DNA of 64,000 bases from Amycolatopsis marina (GTDB lineage Bacteria > Actinomycetota > Actinomycetes > Mycobacteriales > Pseudonocardiaceae), in the NCBI RefSeq assembly GCF_900111885.1, contig NZ_FOKG01000011.1:125650-189649 (forward strand). Direction: 5' to 3'. The position numbers and the translations under genes are program-made. Below, in pieces: positions 19,474-27,881 of the stretch (its first letter is position 1; every line of letters begins with the position of its first letter). The notes beneath the pieces were generated by a model. It saw only the letters and a program-made list of their open reading frames with translations. It did no database searches and had not been told where the DNA came from.

Positions 19474-20232
19474 ATGGGTGCACGTCACCTGCTCACTCTG
19501 GGAGTACCGGCAACACTGCTCACAACGTTGTCGATCATCGCTGTACCAGCCAGTACGTCCGCACCCGCCGCGCCTCAGGACCATCGCGCGCAAACCGAAG
19601 TCAGCGAGATCAATTCCGCGCATCCGTACCTGACACTGGCGAACCTGCAGAAGGAACTCGCGAGCGAGAAACGGAAGCAGGAAGAGGCGGCGAAGGCGAA
19701 AGCAGAAGCTGCGGCTGAGAAAGCTGAGGAAGCTGAAAGGGCTAAGAAGGCCAAGGAGGCCGAGAAGGCTGACGAAGCCAGAGAAGCCAAGAAGGCCGCC
19801 GAGGCGGAGAAGCAGGAAAACGACAGCGCGGCCCGGAAAGAGGCCACCGCCGAAGTAGTCCAGCCGACCACCGGAACCCTGACTTCGCAATTCGGAATGC
19901 GGGGCGGCAGTCCGCACAACGGAATCGACATCGCCAACAGCATCGGCACGCCCATCCTGTCCGCGATGGACGGAAAGGTGATCGACTCCGGTGCGGCGAG
20001 CGGCTTCGGCATGTGGGTGCGGGTGCAGCACGCACGTGGGCTCGTCACCGTTTACGGGCACGTCAACGAGTCCATGGTTTCCGTCGGCGAGCAGGTCTCC
20101 GCCGGTGAGCAGATCGCCACTGTGGGAAACCGTGGCCAGTCCACTGGCCCACACCTGCACTTCGAGGTGCAGCAGAGCGGCAGCAAGACAGACCCACTGT
20201 CCTGGCTGCAGCGCCACGGGGTCTCGATCTGA
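19474..20232 (+). CDS. Secreted M23 peptidase with coiled-coil stalk
   Basis: A 252-aa exported protein. ATG at 19474 has GGAG 7 bases upstream and starts a signal peptide (LLTLGVPATLLTTLSIIAVPA). Residues about 60-125 are an Ala/Lys/Glu heptad-rich coiled coil. The C-terminal LytM/M23 domain (about 133-252) has the zinc and active-site motifs HNGIDIAN (His about 148, Asp 152) and GPHLHFEV (His about 226 and 228). It looks like an active lysostaphin-type endopeptidase rather than a degenerate regulator, acting on peptidoglycan cross-links. The 254-base upstream region is AT-richer than average but shows no ydaO-type riboswitch that I can recognise. Confidence 0.88.
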   Translation: MGARHLLTLGVPATLLTTLSIIAVPASTSAPAAPQDHRAQTEVSEINSAHPYLTLANLQKELASEKRKQEEAAKAKAEAAAEKAEEAERAKKAKEAEKADEAREAKKAAEAEKQENDSAARKEATAEVVQPTTGTLTSQFGMRGGSPHNGIDIANSIGTPILSAMDGKVIDSGAASGFGMWVRVQHARGLVTVYGHVNESMVSVGEQVSAGEQIATVGNRGQSTGPHLHFEVQQSGSKTDPLSWLQRHGVSI

Positions 20233-20269
20233 GGACTGTCCGGCTGGCTCGGGCGCGAGACGTGCCGAG

Positions 20270-23200
20270 TCAGCTCGAACCGGAGTGTTGCCCACCGAGG
20301 TGACGTAGTGCGTCGCGGGCCGCCGCGGACCACTGCGGTGACTGCGACCTGTCCGCGATCGAGCGCGCATTCCGGAAGTGTTCGGCGGCGTGACGAGGTC
20401 GTCCGAGTGCGCTGGACAGCCGGCCGAGGTGAAATGCCGTAGGTCCGAGGCTGAACAGCCCACTGCCCGCTCCGGCGAGTTCGTCAGCCGCGGGGAGCAG
20501 CTCGGCGTACAGGCGTTCCATCCTCGGACGGTCGCCTGCCTGGATCGCAGCGGCGGCGTGCAGGCACAGACGTGCCTCGAGTAGCAGGTCCCGTGGCGAG
20601 TCGGGCATGGCGTTCAGCGCCGTGAGCGCCTGATCGCGATCGCCCTGCGCGAATAGAGCCAGCGGACGGGCCCAGCTCTCGTACGGGCCCCAGTCGTCGT
20701 CCATGCTGGTCGTCATCCCGGTCGGGGCTCTGATCCCGAGCAGTGCGAGCGGGAGGATCCCTTCGGCCAGTCCGGACATTCCGGTGCCGGCGAGCCGGGA
20801 TGCGCTCGTGCGATACGCACGCCGGGCCTCGTCCGCCTGGCCGGTGACGGCGAGCCGGAGCGCGGCGTACCAGTCGGTGAAGACGCCGACGAGGGGCAGT
20901 TCGTAGCGTTCGGCGAGCAGGTCGGCCGCGGCGGCGTGGCGATCGGCTGCCTCGAGATCGGCGAGTGCGGCGCGGGCCTGTACGAGGATCAGGTGCCCGA
21001 GCACCTCGAACGTCACCAGTCGGTCGTGGCGACCCGCCAGGTCGAGCAGTTCCGCACCGAGCCGAGCGCGTCGCGGGGCGAGTCCGGTCCGGTGGAACGT
21101 GTGCATGTAGCGCCCGTTGAGCGCGAATGCCAGCAGTGTGGGGTCCCCGAGACGGCGAGCGATCTCCTCCGCTGTCCGCGCCGCCTGGTCACCCCGCGGG
21201 CTTGAGTCCCCGCGCCGCTCCATCGCGATGGTGATCAGCAGTCGGGCGCGTTCGGCGTCGTGTCCTGTGGGCAGAGTGGTGAGCGCGCGTTCGGCCGCCG
21301 CAACGAGGCGGGCGGACAGCACCTCGTCGTCATTGGCCGTCCAGATCGCCGGGACGTCGAACGCCCCGATCACGCCCGCGGTCAGCACCGGATCACCGAG
21401 TGCCTCCGCTGCGGTGATCGCTTCGGCACGGTGTCGCCGTGCCTGTCCGAGGTCCCCGGTCACGGCCAGCGCGCGGACCATGCCCACGGCCGCGACAAGA
21501 CGCTCCCTGCCGTTGCTGCTTCCCGCGCGATCCAGCGCCGCGACCGTCTCCCGCCACAACCGCGCGGCGTCGTGCGGGGCGAACCGCTGCTCCGCCCGTT
21601 CGGCGGCGGCACGCGTGTAGTGCGCGGTACGGGTCGCATCGGCCCTGCCCTCCGCGCGAAGGTTGTGCTCGGCGATGGCCTCCACGTCCCCTGGCCGTAC
21701 CTTTTCGAGGATCTCGGCAATCGTGGCGTGCCAGCGCGTGCGGCGAGCACGTGGAACTTCGCGGTAAAGCGTCTCGTACACCAGCGCGTGCGCGAACGTG
21801 AGCCTGTCCGCGTTCTGCTCGACCAGGAAACCCGCGAGCAGGGCGGCTTCGATGGAGTCCAGGACAGGATCCTCGGCACCGGCGAGGGCGATCAGCACAT
21901 CGAGGTCGACCTCCTCGCCGATCACCGCGGCCTGGCGCAGATGTGTTCGCGCCGCTTGGGCGAGCCCGGCAAGGCGCTGCCGGATGACGTCACGCACCCC
22001 GTGGGGCACCGCGAGCAGCGCTGCCTCACCCTCTGCCTCCCAGAGCCGGACCAGCTCGCGCACGAAGAACGGGTTTCCTCCGCTGCGCCTGTGGATCGTC
22101 CGCGCGTCGGCTGTGGTGATCTCGCGGCCGGTGACCCCGTGGACCAGTTCCTGAACCTGCGATTCGGCCAGGCCGCTCAGGTAGATCCGCGTGGGTTCGG
22201 CGCGGGCGGCCCGCCCGAGAGCCTCAGCCAGTGCGGGCGAGATCTCGGTGGACCGGTACGTGGCGACGATCAGCACCCGGCCGGCGCCGCTGTCGGTGGC
22301 CAGCGCGGTCAGCAGGGCGAGCGTCTCCTCGTCCGCCCAGTGCAGGTCGTCGAAGACCAGCAGGACTGGCCCCTTCGCGGAGACTGTGGCCACGGCCGAG
22401 GCGATCGCGTTGTGCCGGTGGAAACGCGCCGAGACGGGATCGTCCGTACTGGCACCTTGGACAGGGTCGCCCGCGGCCTCGGGCAGATGTCCCGCCGAGA
22501 CCAGACTCGCCCGTATCCGCGTCCACGGCCAGGCTCCCGGCGCGCCGCGCAGTTCCGGGTTGGAACCCCACGCCGTTGTCCAGCCGTCGGATTCCAGGAG
22601 GCGGGTCAGCGCACGGGCCAGTGCGGTCTTGCCCGCGCCCGCGGCCCCGGACAGCAAGGCGAGCCGTGGCATCCCGGCGGATCCGACAGCGACGGCCGCG
22701 CTCCGCAGTTCGTCGAGTTCCGGACCGCGCCCGACGAACGGATGCTCGGCCGACCGGGTCCGTCCGACCTGCGCGGTCCGCGTGTTCGGCAGCTCCACAG
22801 CGGACCTGGAGGCCAGGTGCGGGGCTTGGGCAAGGATGTCCGCCTCCAGCCGTCGCAGGTTCTCGCCGGGGTCCACACCGAGGTCGTCGCGCAGGACCGA
22901 ACGAGCCCGGCGGAGCGTACTCAGCGCGTCGCCCTGCCGCCCGGTCTGGTAAAGCGCCAGCGCCAGCAGCCGCCATCCGTCCTCGCGCAGCGGATGAGCG
23001 GTCACATGAGCCTGAAGATCAGGCACCGACTCCGCCGCCTGCCCGAGCGTCAACGCGGCCTGCGCGCGGCGTTCGACGGCCAGCAGGCGCAACTCGTCGA
23101 GCCTGGTCGCCGCCCCCCGTGCCCAGTCCTCGTCGGCGAACTCCGCGAACGCCGGCCCTCGCCACAACCCGAGCGCCTCGTCGAGCAGGATGCGGGCTTC

Positions 23201-23575
23201 CTCGGCTCTGTCACCGGACAGCAGGCGAGCGGACTCGACAACGTCGTTCTCGAAGCGCCAGGCGTCCACGCCTGTCTGCTCGGCCCGCAACGCGTAGCCG
23301 GGTGACACCGTCACCAGCAGCCGGGCGGGCGCGCGTGGCGGGCGGTCCGGTTCGAGGGCCTTGCGCAGGGCGCCGACGAAGGTCTGGAGGGCGCCGAGCG
23401 CACCCTGTGGCGGTGTCTCCCAGAGATCGTCTATCAGCCGGGTGACCGGCACGACCCGACCCCTGGCGACCAGCAGCCGGGCCAGGACGGCCTGATGCCG
23501 AGGACCCCTGAGGTCGACCGGCCCGTGCTCGTTCTCGACCTCCAACGGGCCCAGTACCCGAAACCGTGCGGTCAC
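20270..23575 (-). CDS. Large SARP-type regulator (BTAD, ATPase, TPR)
   Basis: An 1101-aa regulator. Residues about 1-95 form an OmpR-type winged helix (FRVLGPLEVENEHGPVDLRGPRHQAVLARLLVARGRVV), about 96-250 the bacterial transcriptional activator domain (LLDEALGLWRGPAFAEFADEDWA...HPLREDGWRLLALALYQTGRQGDALSTLR). About 270-540 is a STAND/AAA ATPase (Walker A SGAAGAGKTALARAL near 310, Walker B LLVFDDLHWADEETL), and the remainder is TPR-like helices. SARPs activate secondary-metabolite genes by binding heptamer direct repeats. GTG start with TAGGTT 6 bases upstream suggests a leaderless mRNA. It is divergent from a hydrolase gene whose promoter carries three such repeats; a target in the NRPS-PKS cluster is possible but not shown. 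Confidence 0.88.
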   Translation of the reverse strand: MTARFRVLGPLEVENEHGPVDLRGPRHQAVLARLLVARGRVVPVTRLIDDLWETPPQGALGALQTFVGALRKALEPDRPPRAPARLLVTVSPGYALRAEQTGVDAWRFENDVVESARLLSGDRAEEARILLDEALGLWRGPAFAEFADEDWARGAATRLDELRLLAVERRAQAALTLGQAAESVPDLQAHVTAHPLREDGWRLLALALYQTGRQGDALSTLRRARSVLRDDLGVDPGENLRRLEADILAQAPHLASRSAVELPNTRTAQVGRTRSAEHPFVGRGPELDELRSAAVAVGSAGMPRLALLSGAAGAGKTALARALTRLLESDGWTTAWGSNPELRGAPGAWPWTRIRASLVSAGHLPEAAGDPVQGASTDDPVSARFHRHNAIASAVATVSAKGPVLLVFDDLHWADEETLALLTALATDSGAGRVLIVATYRSTEISPALAEALGRAARAEPTRIYLSGLAESQVQELVHGVTGREITTADARTIHRRSGGNPFFVRELVRLWEAEGEAALLAVPHGVRDVIRQRLAGLAQAARTHLRQAAVIGEEVDLDVLIALAGAEDPVLDSIEAALLAGFLVEQNADRLTFAHALVYETLYREVPRARRTRWHATIAEILEKVRPGDVEAIAEHNLRAEGRADATRTAHYTRAAAERAEQRFAPHDAARLWRETVAALDRAGSSNGRERLVAAVGMVRALAVTGDLGQARRHRAEAITAAEALGDPVLTAGVIGAFDVPAIWTANDDEVLSARLVAAAERALTTLPTGHDAERARLLITIAMERRGDSSPRGDQAARTAEEIARRLGDPTLLAFALNGRYMHTFHRTGLAPRRARLGAELLDLAGRHDRLVTFEVLGHLILVQARAALADLEAADRHAAAADLLAERYELPLVGVFTDWYAALRLAVTGQADEARRAYRTSASRLAGTGMSGLAEGILPLALLGIRAPTGMTTSMDDDWGPYESWARPLALFAQGDRDQALTALNAMPDSPRDLLLEARLCLHAAAAIQAGDRPRMERLYAELLPAADELAGAGSGLFSLGPTAFHLGRLSSALGRPRHAAEHFRNARSIADRSQSPQWSAAARDALRHLGGQHSGSS

Positions 23576-23624
23576 GCCGACAACCTATCGCCGTCCACTC
23601 GAAACCTCCGGCTCAACCCGGTCG

Positions 23625-23667
23625 CTGATCGCGTGCTGATCGTGTGCTGATCGGTCGTGCCGAGGAT
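23625..23667 (+). promoter_or_regulatory. SARP-type triple heptamer repeat and -10
   Basis: CTGATCG occurs at 23625, 23636 and 23647, exactly 11 bases apart (7-base repeat, 4-base spacer). GAGGAT at 23662-23667 lies 8 bases after the last repeat, which is the repeat-to--10 distance described for SARP-activated promoters. The site faces the alpha/beta hydrolase gene at 23713 and lies next to the divergent SARP gene. A minus-strand -10 (AACCTA on the plus strand, 23582-23587) serves the SARP gene. Confidence 0.65.
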
Positions 23668-23712
23668 GTGCGAGGTACGACCGGAGCACACACCCCAGGA
23701 GCGCGAACCGAC

Positions 23713-24591
23713 ATGACACCCAAGATTCCCGCATTCGTCCAGCGACGTGTCACCGTCGACGACGGTGTCGAACTCAATGTCGCGGTGGGCGGCTCTGGCA
23801 GCGCCATCGTGCTGCTGCACGGGTTCCCCCAGACCCAGCTGATGTGGCGGCACGTCGCCGCCGACCTTGCCGCCGACCACACCGTCATCTGTCCGGATCT
23901 CCGCGGCTACGGCGAGAGCGACAAGCCCGCCGCAACAGGACGGCACACCTACTCGAAGCGCACCATGGCCGCGGACGTCGTGGCTCTCGCCGCCGCACTC
24001 GGCCACGACCGGTTCGCACTCGCCGGCCACGACCGAGGGGCTCTGGTGGCCATCCGCGCCGGACTCGATCACCCCGAAACAGTCACACACCTGGCTGCCC
24101 TCGATGTCCTGCCGACCCTCGACATGTGGGACGTGCTGCACGGGAGGTCCGCCGCGGTCGGCTTCCACCTCTACCTCATGGCGCAGCCGCCCGGGCTGCC
24201 AGAAGCCATGATCAGCGGCTCGGCGGACGAGTTCTTCGGGCACTTCCTCGACATCTGGTCCACCGATCCGAACGCCATCCCTGCCGACGTCCGCGCGACG
24301 TATCTGCGCGCGTCCCGCGAGGCGATTCCCTCCATCGTCGCCGACTACCGGGCCTCGGCCACCGTCGACGTCGAGCACGACGAGGCGGACCACGCCGCCG
24401 GAAACCAGCTGCGGATGCCGGTGGCCGTACTGCAGCAGGACTGGGGCGCGGCACTCGGGTTCGACGCCGCGGCCCGGTGGCGGGCTTGGGCACCGGGCCT
24501 GGCCCACAGGACCGTGTCCTGCGGTCACTTCATGGCGGAGGAAAGCCCTGCCGAGGTTGTCGAAGCCCTCCGGGAACTGCTCGCGAGGTAG
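23713..24591 (+). CDS. Alpha/beta hydrolase, haloacetate dehalogenase-like
   Basis: A 292-aa alpha/beta hydrolase of the fluoroacetate/haloacetate dehalogenase and epoxide hydrolase group. It shows IVLLHGFPQTQLMWRHVA, PDLRGYGESDKP, the nucleophile elbow LAGHDRGALVAIRAG (Asp nucleophile and the first carboxylate-binding Arg), and a C-terminal catalytic His in VSCGHFMAEESP. The second Arg seen in true fluoroacetate dehalogenases (GHDRGAR) is Leu here, so haloacid use is doubtful and epoxide or ester hydrolysis is an alternative. ATG at 23713 follows AGGAG at a long spacing. The promoter has SARP-type repeats, implying regulated, possibly specialised-metabolism, expression. Confidence 0.8.
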   Translation: MTPKIPAFVQRRVTVDDGVELNVAVGGSGSAIVLLHGFPQTQLMWRHVAADLAADHTVICPDLRGYGESDKPAATGRHTYSKRTMAADVVALAAALGHDRFALAGHDRGALVAIRAGLDHPETVTHLAALDVLPTLDMWDVLHGRSAAVGFHLYLMAQPPGLPEAMISGSADEFFGHFLDIWSTDPNAIPADVRATYLRASREAIPSIVADYRASATVDVEHDEADHAAGNQLRMPVAVLQQDWGAALGFDAAARWRAWAPGLAHRTVSCGHFMAEESPAEVVEALRELLAR

Positions 24592-24625
24592 CGCACCTCT
24601 GCCTCGACCGCCGGGCCGGGGTGGC

Positions 24626-24790
24626 CTACTCCGCAGGGCGTTCGGTCGCCTCCCGGACCCTGGAGTGCAGGCGTTCGCGAATCTCGTCCGGGGTGTAGGC
24701 ACGTCGCCGGCGCTCGCCCCTGGCTATCACGGCCCCGGTGGCAGCGACGCCGACGACCCCGGCCAGACCGACAATCTTCCACCAGCGCAT
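24626..24790 (-). CDS. Small single-helix membrane protein (54 aa)
   Basis: A 54-aa protein, MRWWKIVGLAGVVGVAATGA, then VIARGERRRRAYTPDEIRER and LHSRVREATERPAE. One transmembrane helix (about residues 5-23) is followed by a basic stop-transfer cluster and an amphipathic helix. Short proteins of this layout occur in many actinomycetes; no function is known to me. The ATG is 6 bases after a TACTCT hexamer (leaderless) and only 17 bases from the divergent start of the next gene. Coding potential is supported by the coherent amphipathic composition, not by any search. Confidence 0.65.
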   Translation of the reverse strand: MRWWKIVGLAGVVGVAATGAVIARGERRRRAYTPDEIRERLHSRVREATERPAE

Positions 24791-24807
24791 GTCCCTAGAG
24801 TATCGCC
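24791..24807. promoter_or_regulatory. 17-bp bidirectional leaderless promoter
   Basis: Start codons at 24790 (minus) and 24808 (plus) are separated by 17 bases. TAGAGT (24796-24801, plus) and TACTCT (plus 24797-24802, minus) overlap in one near-palindromic box, each exactly 6 bases from its own ATG. Two -10 elements therefore share the same DNA, and both transcripts would start at the initiation codon. Confidence 0.6.
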
Positions 24808-25461
24808 ATGGGCGACACCTGGATCGGACTCGACGAGGCCACCGACCTCACCCGCACCGGGGACGTGTGGATCTTCCGGGGCCGGTCCGCCGCCGACAGG
24901 GCGATCCAAACGCTGACCAACAGCCCGGTCAACCATGTCGGGATGTCGGTCGTACTCGAGGATCTGCCACCGCTGATGTGGCATGCGGAGCTCGGCCGGT
25001 CGTTGAAGGACCTGTGGTCCGGCACCTACCAGCGGGGCGCGCAGTTGCACGACCTGCACGACGCCGTGCTCACATGGACGCAGAAGTACGGGCAACGCGC
25101 CTGGCTGCGCCAGTTGGACCACACTGTCACCCGGGACATGGAGGACGACGTGCTCCGCACCGTGGCTCGGTTGGACGGCACACCGTTTCCGTCCACGGCG
25201 CGGCTTGCCGGGCGGTGGCTGCGCGGAAGGGTCCCGGCGAAACAGCGCGCGAGTGACCTGGAAACGGCATTCTGCGCCGAGATCGTCGCGGTCACCTACG
25301 CGGCGATGGGGCTGCTGCCGGGCGGCACGCGGCCGCAGTGGTACGACCCGGGCCGCTTCTGGAGCGGTGACGACCTGCAACTGCTGCACGGTGCCAGCCT
25401 CTCCCCCGAGATCGCCGTGCGGGTTCCGCCTGTTCTCCGGGGTCCCGGAAGCGGCAAGTGA
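24808..25461 (+). CDS. Permuted NlpC/P60 (papain-like) fold protein
   Basis: A 217-aa protein without signal peptide. It begins with a GDVWIFRGRSAADRAIQTLTNSPVNHVGMSVV segment in which the His of NHVGM sits on an early strand, and has a later FCAEIVAVTYAAMGLLP helix carrying a Cys. This His-before-Cys order matches the circularly permuted NlpC/P60 (YiiX/YaeF-like) group, whose members act as peptidases, amidases or acyltransferases. The rest, including RAWLRQLDHTVTRDMEDDVL, is helical. Leaderless start, divergent to the 54-aa membrane protein. The stop codon is embedded in the start of a strong terminator stem. Confidence 0.65.
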   Translation: MGDTWIGLDEATDLTRTGDVWIFRGRSAADRAIQTLTNSPVNHVGMSVVLEDLPPLMWHAELGRSLKDLWSGTYQRGAQLHDLHDAVLTWTQKYGQRAWLRQLDHTVTRDMEDDVLRTVARLDGTPFPSTARLAGRWLRGRVPAKQRASDLETAFCAEIVAVTYAAMGLLPGGTRPQWYDPGRFWSGDDLQLLHGASLSPEIAVRVPPVLRGPGSGK

Positions 25462-25491
25462 GGCTGCCCGGCGGGTTCGCCGGGCAGCCTC
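25460..25491. terminator. Bidirectional terminator hairpin
   Basis: Perfect 14-bp stem (GAGGCTGCCCGGCG paired with CGCCGGGCAGCCTC) and a GGTT tetraloop, between two convergent genes and overlapping the upstream stop codon. No U-run, as usual for GC-rich actinomycete terminators. Confidence 0.85.
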
Positions 25492-25497
25492 GACCGA

Positions 25498-26154
25498 TCA
25501 GGCGCTGTAGCCCTTCGGTGGGATGAGCGAGGCCAACTGGTCGAAGGTCAGCCAGTAGAACTGGTTACCACTGAACGAAGCCGGATCTGCGATGAGCACG
25601 GTGCGATTGACGTCGTCGTAGCCGATGACCGTGAAGTAGTGGTAAATCGTCTGGTTGGGCGGGTATCCGGGTGGCTGGTTGCCCGGAGGCGCGACGATGT
25701 TGGCCACGATCGGGTAGCCGTTGTTGATGTCGAGGACGATGTCGCGCCACAGCAGATCCTTCTGCGCCTGCGTGGGCGGATCGTTCGGCATCTCCTTGGT
25801 CTCGTACCAGCCCACATAGCCGCCGAGCACACGAGTGACCTGCCCGATCCAGTCGGTTCCGCCGACATGGGTTCCCAGTTCCGCGGCGAGATCCGCCTGG
25901 CTGCGGTACACGCCCCTGGCGGACAACGCGATCCTGGTCGCGGCCGGCCCGCACCAGTAGCCGGTTTCCTGCACCTGGTAATCGACCTGCAGGATCCGCT
26001 GCCCCTGCACCGCGGCAGGAGCCTGTGCCGTGATCGAGGATGCGGGCACGGTGAGCGGTGCCGCCGCGGCGGCCGTGGTGGCGGTCATGGTGGCGGTCAT
26101 GGTGGCGGTGACAGCGAGAGCGGCGAGCGGAACGGCAAGTGAGCGTCGGCGCAT
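25498..26154 (-). CDS. Secreted C39-like cysteine peptidase
   Basis: A 218-aa exported protein with a papain-like C39_2 domain. The motif VDYQVQETGYWCGPAATRIAL holds the oxyanion Gln and catalytic Cys68. HYFTVIGYDD gives the catalytic His (about 171) and VLIADPASF the Asp (about 187). GGAGG is 6 bases before the ATG. The signal peptide contains a threefold 12-base tandem repeat (ATMT-type repeats near residues 17-27), a slippage-prone tract. No ABC transporter or double-Gly precursor is nearby, so it is probably a free secreted peptidase, not a bacteriocin-processing domain. Confidence 0.85.
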   Translation of the reverse strand: MRRRSLAVPLAALAVTATMTATMTATTAAAAAPLTVPASSITAQAPAAVQGQRILQVDYQVQETGYWCGPAATRIALSARGVYRSQADLAAELGTHVGGTDWIGQVTRVLGGYVGWYETKEMPNDPPTQAQKDLLWRDIVLDINNGYPIVANIVAPPGNQPPGYPPNQTIYHYFTVIGYDDVNRTVLIADPASFSGNQFYWLTFDQLASLIPPKGYSA

Positions 26155-26429
26155 GAGTGTCCTCCGGATCGGCTGAAGGCGAACCTGGTGGGCACAGCGG
26201 GAGGACTTCCACCTGATGTGAATTCCTCACTGAGTGCCCTCTGTTATCGGTTATTCACTGCTGTCCGATGCTGTCAAAGCCGCTGCCCGGTCCGCCAGGG
26301 CTGCCGCTGGCGCACCTGGGACATAGCGCACGTGCGCCAGAACCCGACTATCGGCGCGTTGACCTGCTGGAACGAGGGTTCTAGGCTCGCCGGATCAGCC
26401 CAGCGGCGCCAGGTGACGGAGAGGCTCTC

Positions 26430-27395
26430 GTGCTGGACGCGCTCGACCCGGACAGCGATCACGGGCGGGTCTACCGAGCACTCACCATCCGCGGGCGACG
26501 TCGTTCCGATCAGCTCGTGCGCCACACCGGCCTGCCGCTTGCGGCGGTAGCGACCGCCCTTGCCGCGCTTGCCGAGGCCGACGCCGTTCTGCTGGTGGAC
26601 GAGAAGGAAGACCTGTGGGAAGCGAGGCCTCCGCATCAGGTGATGTTCACGGTGCTGCGACTCGAGGAAGCTCGGCGAGCCGGTCTCTGGCAGGCGGGCG
26701 AGGAACTCGACCGGCTGTACTACCTCGCGCAACGGGACGCCACCTACTCCCGTGATGTGGAGCCCATCGACCATCCGCTGGACCTGATCGCCCTGACCCG
26801 CCAGCTGCAGGAACAGGCGGCGGAGCAGATTCGCTGGCTGGACCGGCCGCCGTACTACAGCCGTCCTCGGCATTTCGAGGCGCAGGAGGAACTGCAGAGC
26901 CGTCGCCTGGCCGACGGTCTCCGCTACCGGACCGTGTACCACCAGGCTGTGTACGACGATCCGGACCTGTTCGCCGGAATGACCAGGATGATCGACCAGG
27001 GTGAGTCCGCCCGCGTACTCGCCGATCTGCCGGTGAAGCTGACCATCGGTGACGACTACCGGGCGCTGCTCGTGCCCGAGCCGGACCGAGCCGGGGTCGA
27101 CGGGGCCATGCTCGTCCACGCCTCCGGCCTGCTCAACGCCCTCGCCGGAGTGTTCGAAACACTGTGGACACTCGGCGTGCCGATGTCGGCGACCGCGGAC
27201 CGCGAGGAGTTGTCCGAACAGGACAGAATCGTCATCACGCTGATGGCAGCCGGAGTCACCGACGAGGCCATCGCGCGCCGCCTGCAGTTGTCCCGGCGGA
27301 CCGTCGTGCGCCGTATCACCGCGCTGCTCGACCGGCTCGGCGCCACGACCCGATTCCAGGCCGGGGTGCAGGCCGCGAACCGCGGCTGGCTGTGA
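26430..27395 (+). CDS. TrmB/LuxR-type transcriptional regulator
   Basis: A 321-aa regulator with an N-terminal TrmB-like winged helix (HGRVYRALTIRGRRRSDQLVRHTGLPLAAVATALAALAEADAV), a helical and mixed middle domain, and a C-terminal LuxR HTH (DRIVITLMAAGVTDEAIARRLQLSRRTVVRRITALLDRLGATTRFQAGVQA). This two-HTH layout is common in actinomycete regulators beside small-peptide or natural-product genes. The start is GTG with GGAGAGG upstream. Immediately downstream is a 16-codon ORF with a perfect Shine-Dalgarno. No target can be assigned. Confidence 0.85.
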   Translation: MLDALDPDSDHGRVYRALTIRGRRRSDQLVRHTGLPLAAVATALAALAEADAVLLVDEKEDLWEARPPHQVMFTVLRLEEARRAGLWQAGEELDRLYYLAQRDATYSRDVEPIDHPLDLIALTRQLQEQAAEQIRWLDRPPYYSRPRHFEAQEELQSRRLADGLRYRTVYHQAVYDDPDLFAGMTRMIDQGESARVLADLPVKLTIGDDYRALLVPEPDRAGVDGAMLVHASGLLNALAGVFETLWTLGVPMSATADREELSEQDRIVITLMAAGVTDEAIARRLQLSRRTVVRRITALLDRLGATTRFQAGVQAANRGWL

Positions 27396-27441
27396 CAACC
27401 GAGGCCGGGCAGCCATGCGAGAGAACGAGGAGGTGGTACCC

Positions 27442-27492
27442 GTGAACGTATCGACTTGGGCGCTCCCCTCCGGGATCACGGTCGGGCGGTAG
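27442..27492 (+). CDS. Putative 16-aa peptide ORF with strong Shine-Dalgarno
   Basis: GTG at 27442 preceded by AGGAGGT with a 7-base spacer reads MNVSTWALPSGITVGR and stops at TAG. Within and after it, GCGCTCCC (in the ORF) pairs with GGGAGCGC about 35 bases later, so the ORF lies inside a possible hairpin. It begins 46 bases after the LuxR-type regulator gene. It could be a leader or signalling peptide, or a chance SD-like purine run. No downstream plus-strand gene is evident. Confidence 0.3.
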   Translation: MNVSTWALPSGITVGR

Positions 27493-27881
27493 GTCCTCCG
27501 GGAGCGCCGTTCGCGAGCACCCCCGAAAGGCACGACCATGCGGTTCAGTTCCGAACAGGAACATTGCACGCCAATATGCGCAGGCACACCGGCGTCCAGT
27601 CCGACTCCACACAACAACAGGTGGTGCGCCGGTAGGGCACTCTCGGTGGCCCGCAACAAGTCCCAGCATCCGCCCGTACTGCCGACGGAACACCTTTTCG
27701 GACTCAAGCAGCCCACCAAGCAGCCCATTAAGCAGGGAGCTGCCACGCCGGAATCACCCGCTCGCCAACATCCACACCACCGACGCTACTCGAACACCAG
27801 TTCTACCAACTCCGCTGTCGGCAAACGGTCGCTTCGACCCGACGAACGGCACGACGCAAGCAGCTTCTCCCGCACGCCAAG

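Noticed and set aside
20270-23560. Plus-strand frames of 681 and 404 codons across the SARP gene
   Set aside because: Opposite-strand shadows; the minus-strand frame has clear trHTH, BTAD and ATPase motifs.
24525-24782. 85-codon minus-strand frame near 24.6 kb
   Set aside because: Arg/Gly-rich shadow; a different minus frame (24626-24790) gives the plausible 54-aa membrane protein.
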